Shown: one piece after another, positions 47,792 to 59,170 of the stretch
How positions within the stretch are numbered: the stretch's first letter is position 1
Layout of the letters: every line of letters starts with the position of its first letter
Assembly: GCA_050084985.1 (NCBI GenBank)
Contig: JBITNC010000001.1
Coordinates: 200,384,001 to 200,448,000, forward strand
Length of the DNA: 64,000 nt
DNA from: Nageia nagi
Taxonomy: Eukaryota > Pinophyta
Direction: 5' to 3'
Notes under the pieces: model-generated
Told to the model about the DNA's origin: nothing
Database searches by the model: none
What the model saw: only the letters and a program-made list of their open reading frames with translations
Made by a program: the position numbers and the translations under genes

Positions 47792-48180
47792 GCATACCTC
47801 TTGGTGCGAAGTCTCAGCTTCCATTGCAGTTGTGTGGAACTTAGCTCTCCCCTATTAGCTTATCATTTGTTTTACAGAGTTTGGTTCTTATGTAGCTGTA
47901 GCATACCTCTTGGTGTGAAGTCTTAGCTTCCATTGTAGTTGTGTGGAACTTAGCTCTCCCCTATCAACTTATCATTTATTTTGTAGAGTTCAGTTCTTAT
48001 GCAGCTGTAGCATACCTCTTAGTGTGAAGTCTCAGCTTCCATTGCAGTTATGTGGAACTTAGCTCTCCTCTATTAGCTTATCATTTATTTTATAGAGTTT
48101 AGTTCTTATGTAGTTGTAGCATGCCTCTTGGTGTGAAGTCTCAGCTTCCATTACAGTTGTGTGGAATTTAGCTCTCCCCT
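47792..48180 (+). repeat. 109-bp tandem repeat
   Basis: Units begin at 47,792, 47,901, 48,010 and 48,119 with GCATACCTCTTGGTGTGAAG, then CTCAGCTTCCATTGCAGTTG and GTGGAACTTAGCTCTCCCCT. The spacing is exactly 109 bases. The last unit is cut short near 48,180. Confidence 0.93.
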
Positions 48181-48199
48181 ATGTGTGGGCATGTGTGGT

Positions 48200-48400
48200 C
48201 ATGTGTGTTGTCATGGTTATCATGTCTTGTCTTGTGATGTGGTCTTGTCAAGTTGTCATCAGGTCATCATGTGTGTTGTCATGGTTATCATGTCTTGTCT
48301 TGTGATGTGGTCTTATTAAGTTGTCGTCAGGTCATCATGTGTGGTCAGATCGTCTGTCAGGTCATCATCATGTGTGTTGTCCGGTTTGTTGTCATGAGTC
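48200..48400 (+). repeat. 68-bp tandem repeat rich in TGTG and GTCAT
   Basis: Units at 48,200, 48,268 and (partial) 48,336 contain CATGTGTGTTGTCATGGTTA, CATGTCTTGTCTTGTGATG and TGTCATCAGGTCAT. Confidence 0.88.
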
Positions 48401-48681
48401 ATCAATGTTGTGGCAAGGTTATTAGATTATCAGATATATCAGGCTATTACCTTCTATGGCATTCGTACATCAGAAGAAAGATGCAAGGGGCAAGCATGCC
48501 CAAGGTAATATCAAAGGAAGTTCTCTCGACCCATATCTAGTACTAATAAGCTTTGTCATGATTTTGCTTGTATTTAGAATGATTAGTGTTTATCATTGCT
48601 TGTCAAATTGTTTGCTATGATATTGTGTTTTTACTTTGAATGCAAAATCTCAACTCACCTCATGTTTCTTTCGATTTCACA

Positions 48682-48697
48682 TCCAAAGTGGGGCATC
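48682..48697 (+). promoter_or_regulatory. Polypurine tract of N
   Basis: TCCAAAGTGGGGCATC precedes the 3' LTR. The core AAAGTGGGG is purine-rich with one T. Confidence 0.7.
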
Positions 48698-49554
48698 TGT
48701 TAACACATAAAAATGAATTTATGTTTTTAAATCAATAAATTAATGAAAATATGCTTGGTCTAAATATATGTCTTGAAAGTCTTAAAGTGATAATATCAAT
48801 GTTTGTCTTAAATATGAATTTTATAATGATTATCTTGAATATTGCATGGATTATCTTGAATATTACATGAATTACCTTGTTTATTGGTATGTTTATCTTG
48901 AATGTTGTGAATTAGCCTTGTTTATGTAAATGCATGTCGACCCATGGGTTGTATTATCTATTATCTATATAAATAAGGGATCTAATAGTAAGTCCACATA
49001 ACAAGGATACACATGATCCCACGTATGGTCTTGTAGTGGCAACCCCTTAAGGTATCTCTTGGTACTGCCTACAAGGCTATGGTTTGTGTACTTCCTTTCG
49101 TGAGCTATCCTGACATCTACGATCTATTCTAATATCACACTGCTATCTGAGACATCCATATTAAAGTTTTGGACTTGATTGAGAGGTCAAAAATCATCAA
49201 AAGAAGGCCATCGGTGCTCCTTTATGAACCAAGAACACCGCCAGTGCTTTATTATCTCTGAAACGGACCGCCTGCGGTCCTCTTTTTGCATCTTCATAGG
49301 TCACTACATTTTTCAGGGGTAGTTCATCATCAGTACATCGCCAACATCTTCATCTTTCATTGTTAGGTACATTTCGTGAGGTAAGTATACAAATCACAGT
49401 CTTGTTTGCTACAATTACGTTTAAATTTCTGAATTGGTTATCTTGTTCATTGCTATTGAGAATAAATTGCTATCCTTAGCTCAAATATAGATATATTGGG
49501 TTTATAGATATTTACCTATTTATTTATTTGCATACTCAATTTTATTTGTAAACA
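48698..49554 (+). repeat. 3' LTR of N
   Basis: It starts and ends as the 5' LTR does (TGTTAACA and TGTAAACA). A TATA box lies at 48,966-48,975. It holds the perfect dyad GGACCGCCTGCGGTCC at 49,265-49,280. Confidence 0.95.
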
Positions 49555-49559
49555 AACAC
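49555..49559. repeat. Target-site duplication of N, right copy
   Basis: AACAC, identical to 44,123-44,127. B-leader sequence resumes directly after it. Confidence 0.92.
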
Positions 49560-49600
49560 TTGACTAGAAAACATAATCTAGGAAAATTAACAAAAACAAA

Positions 49601-51940
49601 ATGAATAATTCACATCACTCATTAAGAAAATTTACCAATAGAATTGAAGAGGTGAGTTTCTAAATAGATTGTTTATGCATATAATTATTTTCTTGCAAAT
49701 ATAAAATGATAAAAAATATGATGGTTATTTTATGTTTATCTTTTCACCTTATTGCACTTTAAAATTATCTTCCTTTTCCTATCAAAGTGAAATCAAAAGA
49801 ACAAGAAAGATAAGAGGATCTTGATGATAATGTTGAAGAACACTCAACACATCTTGTAATACCAACCTTGGATAAATATCCTACTTCTCCTTTTGAGGTC
49901 GTAAAGGATGATTCTAAAATTTAAATTAAGGAAATAAATATTGAAATTAAGAATCTCATAGCATACTTAGTTGAGTTATAATATCTTTCTCTTCATCTTA
50001 TTCAGCCTTTAGAAAACTTTATTGGATCTTATGAAGAGTTGGAGTGTAATGCAACAAATTTCTTATGGGATGAATATGAAACTAAAGATAACATGTTTGA
50101 AATATATACTAAGATTTCATTGACACATATTTATGAATGAAAATCTTCTTTTTCCTCCCCTTTTGATACTATCAAGCCTCTAACTAAGTCTCATGACTCT
50201 GGTTCATGGAGGGATGAAATTGATATTGGCATCGAATATTTTGATACAAAATTGTTTATTGGATCATATGAATTTTTAGAGCTTGATTTTATGACTTCTT
50301 CATCCCCACTTTGGGATGAATATGATACTAAAAATGAGAATCTTGGCATGGATTATAAGGATCCTTTGGATCACCTTATAGAATTACAATCTTTTCCCCA
50401 TGCTCCTCTTGAAACCGTAGGACATCTTATTGAGTCTCATGATCCTCTTGAGTTTAGTATTATATATTATTTAATCTCATAATGGAAAGAAATTAAGGAG
50501 TTTGGTATATAAATTGAAATAATTTTAGCTTATCTCATAGAATCCAAGGAGTTTCAATTACAAAAAAATAAAAAAATATGAAGATGAAGCTTCTAGGTCT
50601 AATACACACAAGCCTAGAAATAAAACTCCACATAGGGAAGGAGGATATCCTAGTTATGTCGATGAAAATGATTTTGATAAAGTTGGATATCATTTAACTC
50701 AGTTAAATATACCTTCAAAAAACTAATCTATTTTTCCTCAAAATTAATAATATAATAAAGAGGATAGTCTTAAAATAGATAAACCACCTATGCCTCTTTC
50801 CCAATCTTGAACAAATGAAGATGTTTCACAAAAGGTATCATATAAACCTAAAGATAATGATGTAACATAATTTTCACTAAATGAGCAAAGAGTTATTTCC
50901 TTAATGAGAAAGGATAATTATTTACCATCAACAATATCTATGATTGATGATTTGGATTATCAAATTCCCATACATACAACAACTTCCAATGCCCATCCTA
51001 AACCAAAACAACAAACAAATATGGGTAATAATTCTTTCTTAGGCATGGAGTCTAACACATCAAATCAATATGAGGGGCAAGGAGATACTCATTATGGAAC
51101 CCAAAAATGTGGTCTAAAAAATTAATTTTAAATCCCATAGATGCCCTCTTATAATAATATAAGAGTAGAACAACAAACACCATATGTTTATGACCAACAT
51201 AAGAAATCCTTCAACAAATTGGTTAATGAAGTGAAATAAAAAGGAAGAAAACAATAAATGTATGCCTTCTATAATCATTATAGGTTTACTAATAAAATGA
51301 TACAAGAGGATATAGAATAAAATTATGAGAAATAAGATAAGAAAAACAAATAGAATCAATCTTGGTTACAATCATCATTATCTCTTAATCATAGAGCTTC
51401 TAGATATCGAGATCCTTACCTTAATCAATGAAAGGAAGCATCTCTTAAAGATTTAGATTATCAATATCAAAGGTCCTTATAAAATTTTTTATCACCTTAT
51501 GAAGAATTATATTACAATTTAGAATCATCATCCAAACAAGGGTATAGACCTTTCCAAAGATATGGAGAAGAAGCAAATCCAAGAAATGAAGAATATCCTA
51601 TGTATTTACAAAACCAACCAAAAGGAAAGGCAACAAAAGAAGATGAAAATTTTTATGAAAGGTTAAAGGAAATATAAAGAGAGTTGTGTATACAAGATCA
51701 ATAAAATATGTTTTATGAAATAATTTGTAATGAACCCATTCATTTTTATGTTCTTAAGAAGGAAATTCCTTTCAAATTTGAAATTCCAAATATCTTTATT
51801 CGAGTTGTTACAACAATCTAAAACTTATAAGGATGATATGAATCAAATAATTAAAGAAATTGAAATGGATGTTAGTAATCCTAAAATTTTTATTTCATTC
51901 ATTGCAAATACTAAAATAGGCCTAAAATTCATAATTTGAT
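49601..51940 (+). pseudogene. B gag-like polyprotein region, pseudogene
   Basis: An ATG at 49,601 starts a short open run (MNNSHHSLRKFTNRIEE), followed by AT-rich sequence and then a long stop-interrupted frame. It has an internal protein repeat: FIGSYEELECNATNFLWDEY and, about 80 residues later, FIGSYEFLELDFMTSSSPLW. Further on are a hydrophilic Asn/Gln-rich part (STISMIDDLDYQIPI, TTTSNAHPKPKQQTN) and KEIPFKFEIPNIFIR before the protease. No classical capsid signature was recognised. The gag role is inferred from its place between the PBS and the protease. It could be an element-specific extra protein. Confidence 0.5.
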
Positions 51941-51949
51941 TTCATGATT

Positions 51950-52395
51950 ATGAGATAAAACCAAATAATGGACCTCAAGGATTAGATCCTTCTTTACATA
52001 TCATCAGTAAAGTAGATGGTAAGTTTGTTAAGATAATATTAATAGATGAAGGATTGGATATCAATATCATGTATATATCAGCATATCAAAGTTGAATCTT
52101 CCCTTATCTTATATTTTTACACCATATTTGAAAATAAAGGCATTCAACAATGCCTTATGTTCAACAATAGGATCAATAGTATTACCCATCACTATTGGAT
52201 CCATGATAATACAAACATCACTACATGTTATTAAAGGAGATATACAAAAATATAATATTATTTTAGAAAGACCATGGATTATATAAATGGAATGTGTCCC
52301 ATATACATTACTTGGTTGTCTAAAATACATTCATGAGGGGATAATCCATTGCATTCCAAGAGATGAAAATCCATACTTACATTACAACATTACAC
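51950..52395 (+). pseudogene. B retropepsin-like protease remnant
   Basis: After PNNGPQGLDPSLHIISKVDG, the frame reads KFVKIILIDEGLDINIMYIS, matching the gypsy protease active site (normally 'RILVDxGSSxNIM'). Asp is present and the serine loop is altered. A frame change follows. The next frame reads LCSTIGSIVLPITIGSMIIQ and IQKYNIILERPWII, the typical 'YNxILGRPWL' block that closes such protease domains in plant gypsy elements. Stops and the shift make it inactive. Confidence 0.75.
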
Positions 52396-52799
52396 AATGA
52401 TCGAAGATAGAGTTCAACATAAAAAATTTAAAAATAAAAACAACATTTGTCTCTATTAAAGTACTATTTAAAACCATGCTAGTTTCATATTCTAATTTTA
52501 GAGAACTTACCCCCTTAGATAAGATATGTATGGGTTACAAAAGTCCTATTCAATAGGGGCATCATTGTAAAGATAAGAGATATGAAGTAAAATCCAAAGA
52601 AGATTATATAGATAAAATACAATCATTAGAATGATATAATATGGTGTTAAATAATATGATGAAAGAAAATTCAAAGCCTAAGTGGATAAAAATGATCTAT
52701 ATTTACAAAAAACATGAACCAACATATCTTCCACCTAAGCCTTCATGGGTTCCTTGATGCTTATCTTTAACATCAGGATTCAATGTTCAATATTTAAAG

Positions 52800-53100
52800 A
52801 TTTCTAATTTCACATCCTATGAATCCTTGGGAAATCAAAACATCCATGCTTTAGAAAAGAAACAAAATAATGAGAACCCAAATTTTATGCCATTGTTAAA
52901 GCTCAAATCACAAATTATTCAACAGTTATATTATAAACAATGGGTTATATTAACTAAGATAAAGAAATTTCATGACAAGTCAAGAAATTACATTAAGCAT
53001 GAATATTTTATTTTCTATCACCAATTGGGGCATGATATTGATCAATGTCACTAATTAAAGTGTGTATTTCAGGATTTAATAAATGATGGATGATTCAAGG
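52800..53100 (+). pseudogene. B zinc-finger-like segment
   Basis: The open stretch 52,827-53,054 ends in FIFYHQLGHDIDQCH, a stop and LKCVFQDLINDG. It follows the C-x-YH-x3-GH-x4-C pattern of plant gypsy gags, with Cys changed to Phe at the first position. It lies downstream of the protease, whereas gag fingers normally lie upstream. This may reflect rearrangement or a duplicated module. Confidence 0.5.
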
Positions 53101-56100
53101 TGGATATACCTTTAATGATAGATCCTAATTTTCTTCATCTATTATCAATGCATTCATTAAGCATATAAATATATTATACACAATCAAACAATGATAAACC
53201 ATGTTGGTCATGTTGGGGCAATCTTCCTTCATCATATTTTTAGTTTCCTTGTATTTCACATCCTTCACATTGGAGGATTCATCCTTCTCCTAATTGAATA
53301 TAATTGATTATCATAAAAAACAAAAAATCCTAAAAATATAAAAATCCTAAAAAATAAGATATCTTCAAAAGATATCTAAAAAAAAAGAAAAATTCTATAA
53401 AAGTATAAAATTATATGTATATATGTATACTCAGAAATTACATTTTCTAGAGCATCTTGGCTATTGAGTGTGTTGCCTTATGTATCCATACCATATCATT
53501 GTGTTCATTTTATTTTATCCATTACTTCCATGTCATAAAACTATTAAAGTGTCAAACATGATGATTCTAGTAGCTTATCAAGTTATATGTATGAACCATA
53601 CATCTATCCATATATTGTTTATATATATAATTGTATGTATAAATAATGAAATAGTCTATGAATACAATATTCATATTTGATTTTATCAAAATATCTTTTG
53701 TAAAGTTTTGAAAACTTATGATGATAAACAAAGATAATAAACAAACATAACTATGATACATCTTTAGGAGATTATGAACTCACACACATTTTTACATTTT
53801 AAAATCTCAAAAAAATCAAAATCTAGATGTTTCTTGAGCATAATTTTGAATGTTTATTCTCCTATTATTTCACTTCATTCGAAAACCAAGAGCTAGGATA
53901 GAGGAAAAGAGAATAGGAAAAAAGAAAATAAAAAAAAATGAAAGTGTATATATAGATAGAAAAAAGATTCAAGATTACAAAAAGAATTAAAAATAAATAA
54001 AAAATAAAATTGTAAATATAAATGTATAATTCTTGGTTTATTATAGTATCCTCTATCGGGGCTATGGATGCCTGATTGAAAATAGAGCAAGGATGTAATG
54101 GGATCTAGGGGTTTGTCTTCATCGGAGCTATAGACTCTCATCTGGTAGTGAGGTATACCTTACAAAGTGATGACATATCTAGTTCCTATGATGTACCACT
54201 GTACACTCATATGGATGAATCAAATTACATATTTTATAGTCTTCAAACATTAGGTTTGTGAGCATCAAGAGAAGGAAATAAACATCACTACACACATGTG
54301 AGTTCATAGTAAAATTATATGTGTTATAACCTTTTTTATATCATCCTTAGCAGATAAAACTAAAATAAAATATTATTTGATAAATTTAATATTGAATGTC
54401 TTATTTATTACATTTCTCTATTATATTATTCATTCATTCCATTAACAATATATACATTATTATTATAAGCCTGGTGAGTTACTAGCATGTTATTTTGACA
54501 TGATAGTTTTATAATTCATTTATTTATCCATTATTCATGACTATAAATTCACAACTTCATACATTCACACATCCTCATATTCCCTACATCTATTTTTATG
54601 GGTTGTTAAATTCAATGTGCTTGCACATACATCCTTTGGGAAAAAGAGAAAGTACATGCTCTCCCCATAAATATGGGAGTCAATATTACTATTGTTAAAA
54701 CCTCTTGCTTCTACCCTTATCTACAAGTTTAAGCAAGAAATTGCTCCTAGTAAACTAATAGAAGTAAACCCTAGAACATTAGTTTCCATTATTCTTGGGA
54801 TCAAGAATAAGAAATTATTCTTCCCATGGGATTTAGAAGTCAATGTTCTCTCCTTACCACATTCCATTCACATCCCTAGAACATTGTTAAATTTTATAGC
54901 TTTCATTATTCTTTGGAATTGAGAGTAAGTAATTGCTCTTCACTTTGAATTGGAAGTAAATGTTCTTTTTCCTACTACAATCATTACCATCAACCCATAA
55001 AGTAATGTGTTATACCATATCCCATACCCCTTATACGTAGAATACTTTAAATAGCCAAGTTTGGTAAGTGATGCAATCTAATAATGTAAGTTTAATTTTA
55101 TTTTTATCATAAGAATTAAAAAATATATAACAAATATAAAATTTAATATTCTTATCTAATAGAAAATAAATAACAATTCCATCAGGAATCCTTTATGGGG
55201 GGCAATCAACATCTTTTCCTTTGATCATGACTCCTTGATGAAGCATCATTAATATTAAATATTCAAAATCTAAAATCCATAAAATACATTTGAAAAAATT
55301 AAAATTTGTATTTTACCATAACCATCATGTTGTGTTTCAAAAAAAAAAAAAAAATCAAAATAATTGTTCAATTTTGAAAGATGCCATAACTCTATTATGT
55401 GGCATGTTGAAATAAGCCCACTAACTAGCAAAAATGGTTCTAAGTGACTTAAAGATATACAATCATAAATCTTACACCTAGTTAAAATTTGAACAACTAA
55501 TATTATGAATAATATTAATTAACATATAAATATCATTACTTATAATTATTATATTTTTTCAATATGATCATTATTATATTTTAATTATTATTTTTTGTTG
55601 CCTCCACCATCTAGAGAGATGTCACACCATTGCTATATGACACATTGATGTAAGCCCATAATCAAATGGAAATCATGGTTTAATTCTCTTAAGAAATGAG
55701 TAACAAAGATAATAATATGCATTTTTATCATTTATAATTGTGTCATCCTTTTTCATCATCTTTGTAATAAACTTAATTTTTCCTCATCATATTAATAATT
55801 GAGGAGGAATATTGTTACTTAGGATTTGTGCAACTTAATAATTTTTGATAATGAATAGACATTTTCCCAATGACTTTGCAAAAGACTAATCAATAGTTGA
55901 TTATCAAAAATCAAATCCTTATTCATCGTAAGGGGATCCATAATGCTAAGATTGACATCATGCTTGAAGTAAGTCCACGATCACATACCACAAACATGGT
56001 TGCAACTCTTTTAAGATGTACCCCAACTAAGTGCAAAACATTATCAATTGCAAAATCAAAATTTATATATCTATTCATATATTGGGGCAATTATGGTTAT

Positions 56101-57129
56101 CTATAACAAAAAAAAGGAAAATTATTTTCAACATAAATAATACTGTGAGAATTAGATGCTTGTATATACTTACTATTCATAAAAAATACACAATCCTTAA
56201 TCATTTTGGCATCCAACTTGGGTTGTCCCTTTTTTGCCTCAATATTTGAAGGAGAATACACTCAAATTTCTTAATATAAAAAGTTTAATCATGGAAATGC
56301 ATGATTCTAATGAATTTTGCAAAATATTATCATGAGACCCATTCTAATGGGATAAAGAGTAGACTAATAAAAATCAATTATATATGTAAAACAAGCTTCT
56401 TATCATGTACTACCTTTAAAATGGTATATGGAGATGAACTAGAGTATTATCACATACCTACCTCATAATAGCACAAATTACGAAGATAAACACAAGTGTA
56501 GTTTTGATGTACAATCTTATTATTTTTAAAATACATTGATTACAAATGTTTAAAGTTCATATTTAGTCATTATTGGGGCAACTACAATTTTTCATGATTG
56601 CAAAAGCAAATTGCTTGTATTAAGCTTTAAGCATTGATATCGTAAGGTAAATTCATCTAAGAGGTTAGCCAAATTAAATTCATCAGATATTAAGTAAATG
56701 TGGTTTTCTTGTTTTCTTATAAAACATCATATTGAGACCCCATTTTTTGGGATAATAGAAAATATTTAAACTTGAACATGTATACCTAAAAACATTTCCT
56801 ATCACATACTTACCTCAACCTAACAACATATGCAGATATATACAAGCACAACTTTAAGATGCATCCTACATGATTAATGCAAGAAAACATGAATCATACT
56901 TAGCTATGGTTATGATAATTAAGTTTGAAAATATCCTTTAATGAATTTATATAATAGAATTATTATAAAATCAAAACTATTGCTCAAATCTTGTGAGATG
57001 CCATACCATTGCTAAGACCATGATCAAACTAGCAAAGATAGGTTCCAAGTCTCTCAAGATGTACAATCACAAAAATAAAATCATAAGCCCCCCTTCTAAC
57101 CCATGTGTTCTTATAACATATCATAAATA

Positions 57130-57214
<85 letters not shown>

Positions 57215-58099
57215 AGCCCTACCTATAGCACTTTTATATGCTTTTTGTGAGTTAAAAAAATCATAAAAAAAAAGAAAAAATGTATATGAGCTCTCTATTT
57301 TAGCACTCTCATACATATATTCTTTATTCTTTTTTCCAAAATAATAAAATAAAAATAAATAAATAAATAAATAAAATGAAAAAATGAGTTCCTAAATCTC
57401 TTCCTTGAATAAACTTAGCTTAAGACCATGATAAAAATATAAAAATACTTGAAATACTCATACTCAAAAATTTGTATGAATACATATGCTTAGGGTCCCT
57501 TATGAGGTAACATCAAAAAAATTATCTTTTGTACCTCAAGCAAAAAAAAACATATATCTATAAAACCCTAAAAACTAAAAAATACGTCAAAGACAAAATA
57601 GAAACAAGTTTTTCTCTTATTGACTTGGTCTAATCCAAAGGCTTTGAAAAGACCCAAAACTCATGAGTAACTTTGAATTTGAAAAACTATTGGATGAACT
57701 TTTGCATAAGATCATCAAGTAACCCACCTATTGGGAAAAAAATAGAATGATCAAAGCTTTGTATTTGCAAGGGATATTCTTTATCACATCTTAGCTATGG
57801 CATATGCCTAATGGCTAAGACTTCATCTGTATCCAGCCAACATAGCACAATAGTATAGTGATACTACCTAAGTTACACCTTACACTACAACCCTTATTGC
57901 TTTCAAAATGTGTCAAATCCAAAAGAATAAAAAAGGATTTATTCATAATCCAATCACTCAAACTCAACTTATTCATAGATAATAAGTTAATTCAAAATCT
58001 TGACCCAATTTTAGGAACATAAGTCTAGAACTTAATTGCACCTCGTCTCAGATAGGCAAAGTTTTTGAATTACCTCCTACTTATAACAATAGATAATTC
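53101..58099. repeat. B long non-coding spacer with degenerate long-period repeats
   Basis: There is no gene in 5 kb. About 54,690-54,980 holds two to three units of about 115 bases with CCTAGAACATTAGTTTCCAT-like starts. Between 55,370 and 57,090 a block with GAGATGCCATACCATTGCTA, then AAGATGTACAATCA recurs about four times. A block starting GAGACCCATT recurs at about 56,329 and 56,735. No RT or integrase motif was seen on either strand. Confidence 0.6.
57131..57210. repeat. (TA)n microsatellite
   Basis: About 80 bases of TA with one AATATATATTATA interruption, making it self-complementary. Confidence 0.95.
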
Positions 58100-58113
58100 A
58101 AAAAAGGAAAAAA
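58100..58113 (+). promoter_or_regulatory. Polypurine tract of B
   Basis: AAAAAAGGAAAAAA immediately precedes the 3' LTR. Confidence 0.75.
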
Positions 58114-59165
58114 TGTAGACACCCAAAAATGTACCTTTCACTTATGACACATCAAATCAATCATGAGTTTTATCATAGGGGTCAACTATCAAATGCAAAA
58201 TCATGGAATAATAATTAATTAGCTCAAAATTGATATCTAATACTATTAACAAGAGATTCTAGAAATCATTAAAAGGATATACTTAAATCTTCTTATTTTA
58301 TTGATTTAATTACATTATATTGATTTACTCTTCACCCTCTTTTCAATTCTTCAAATAATGAAGAAAATGGAGCTATAGTTTGTGAGTTATGGCCTTTAGA
58401 AAATTGGATATAAAAACCCTAATTCAAGCCTAGTTGCCAGCACTTTTGTCCAATCATCAATGATCAAGTCTAATTGCTGATGCTTGATACTCAATCAATG
58501 GTGATCCTAAAACACATAAACTCAAGCTAAAAATGAAAAAAATTGAAGCATTTTGGAAATAAATCAAAGGATGACTAATATCTTATCATCCCACACCTCC
58601 TCACTTCAGATTAGGATAATGATAAGGCTAGATATGCATTTCCATATTATCCCAAGAATGGAAACTTTGGTAGTTTCCAAGATCTATAAATAAGACTTCA
58701 ATAGTGAAGTAGAAAGGACCTAGATTAAATGCAACCTTACTCTGCCAAAATATATTTAGACTTTTGTAAGTAAATGCATTTCATTTTTCCATGCTTTCAT
58801 ACTTGTATTTTATTATACTTCCATACATTTTAAACTATGTGAGTAGGTATGTTTTGATGTGTTGTTTATGTGTGTGCAATATTTATAGAAACAAAAACTA
58901 ATTTGAGAAAATAAGAGCCAAAGAAAAAGTAAAAAGGAAATAATCATCATTATTTTCTTTCTTCTACAAGTTTCACAGTTACTTGGAGCTTGTAGACAAT
59001 GATAAACAAGGCCTCCAAGAGGCCTATATCATCTATTGTACTAAAGCCCTCCATGCGAGGTAAAATCAAAATCAAAATTAAGGTTTACTCATAAATAATA
59101 GATAATGGTGTTGATTATGATATCTCCCATATTGTATGCATGTAGGGTTATTTTTTAAGTAAACA
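58114..59165 (+). repeat. 3' LTR of B
   Basis: It starts TGTAGACACCCAAAAATGTA and ends TAAGTAAACA. It is collinear with 41,429-42,486. Confidence 0.93.
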
Positions 59166-59170
59166 CATCT
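59166..59170. repeat. Target-site duplication of B, right copy
   Basis: CATCT, identical to 41,424-41,428. H integrase sequence resumes after it. Confidence 0.9.

Larger units (their letters stand above)
47136..48681. repeat. N spacer made of successive tandem repeats
   Basis: There is no gene. It contains about six units of 38-41 bases with GGCCTCTTGGCATAGTGATC (about 47,515-47,750), a 109-bp tandem repeat (47,792-48,180) and a 68-bp repeat (48,200-48,400). A phrase GACTGCCTGTGGTCCTCTT near 47,377 echoes the LTR palindrome. Confidence 0.8.
44128..49554 (+). mobile_element. Element N: nested gag-only LTR retroelement
   Basis: A complete insertion into the leader of B: 856-bp and 857-bp LTRs with TG...CA ends, a PBS (TGGTGAACCCGACG), one long gag frame, a repeat-rich spacer, a PPT and a perfect 5-bp target duplication (AACAC). 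There is no protease, RT or integrase. The two LTRs differ at roughly 40 positions by eye (about 95 percent identity), mostly by transitions. N is thus the youngest of the large insertions here. It must have been moved by enzymes supplied in trans. Confidence 0.95.
41429..59165 (+). mobile_element. Element B: large LTR element with protease remnant, no RT or integrase
   Basis: Two LTRs of about 1,055 bp, a PBS-like site after the first, a PPT before the second, and a 5-bp target duplication (CATCT) define a complete insertion of 17.7 kb. Without the nested element N it is about 12.3 kb. The internal part has a gag-like region and a retropepsin-like region, then 5 kb of non-coding repeats. I could find no YVDD-type RT box, RNase H or DDE integrase. 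It therefore resembles a large non-autonomous derivative. The insertion site is inside the integrase of H. Confidence 0.9.

Noticed and set aside
47792-48180. CRISPR-like regular array
   Set aside because: The 109-bp units are contiguous tandem repeats without unique spacers, in a plant retroelement context.
48253-48540. 95-codon frame rich in Cys, His and Val
   Set aside because: It crosses the 68-bp tandem repeat and the spacer of N; the composition follows the repeat, and no domain is visible.
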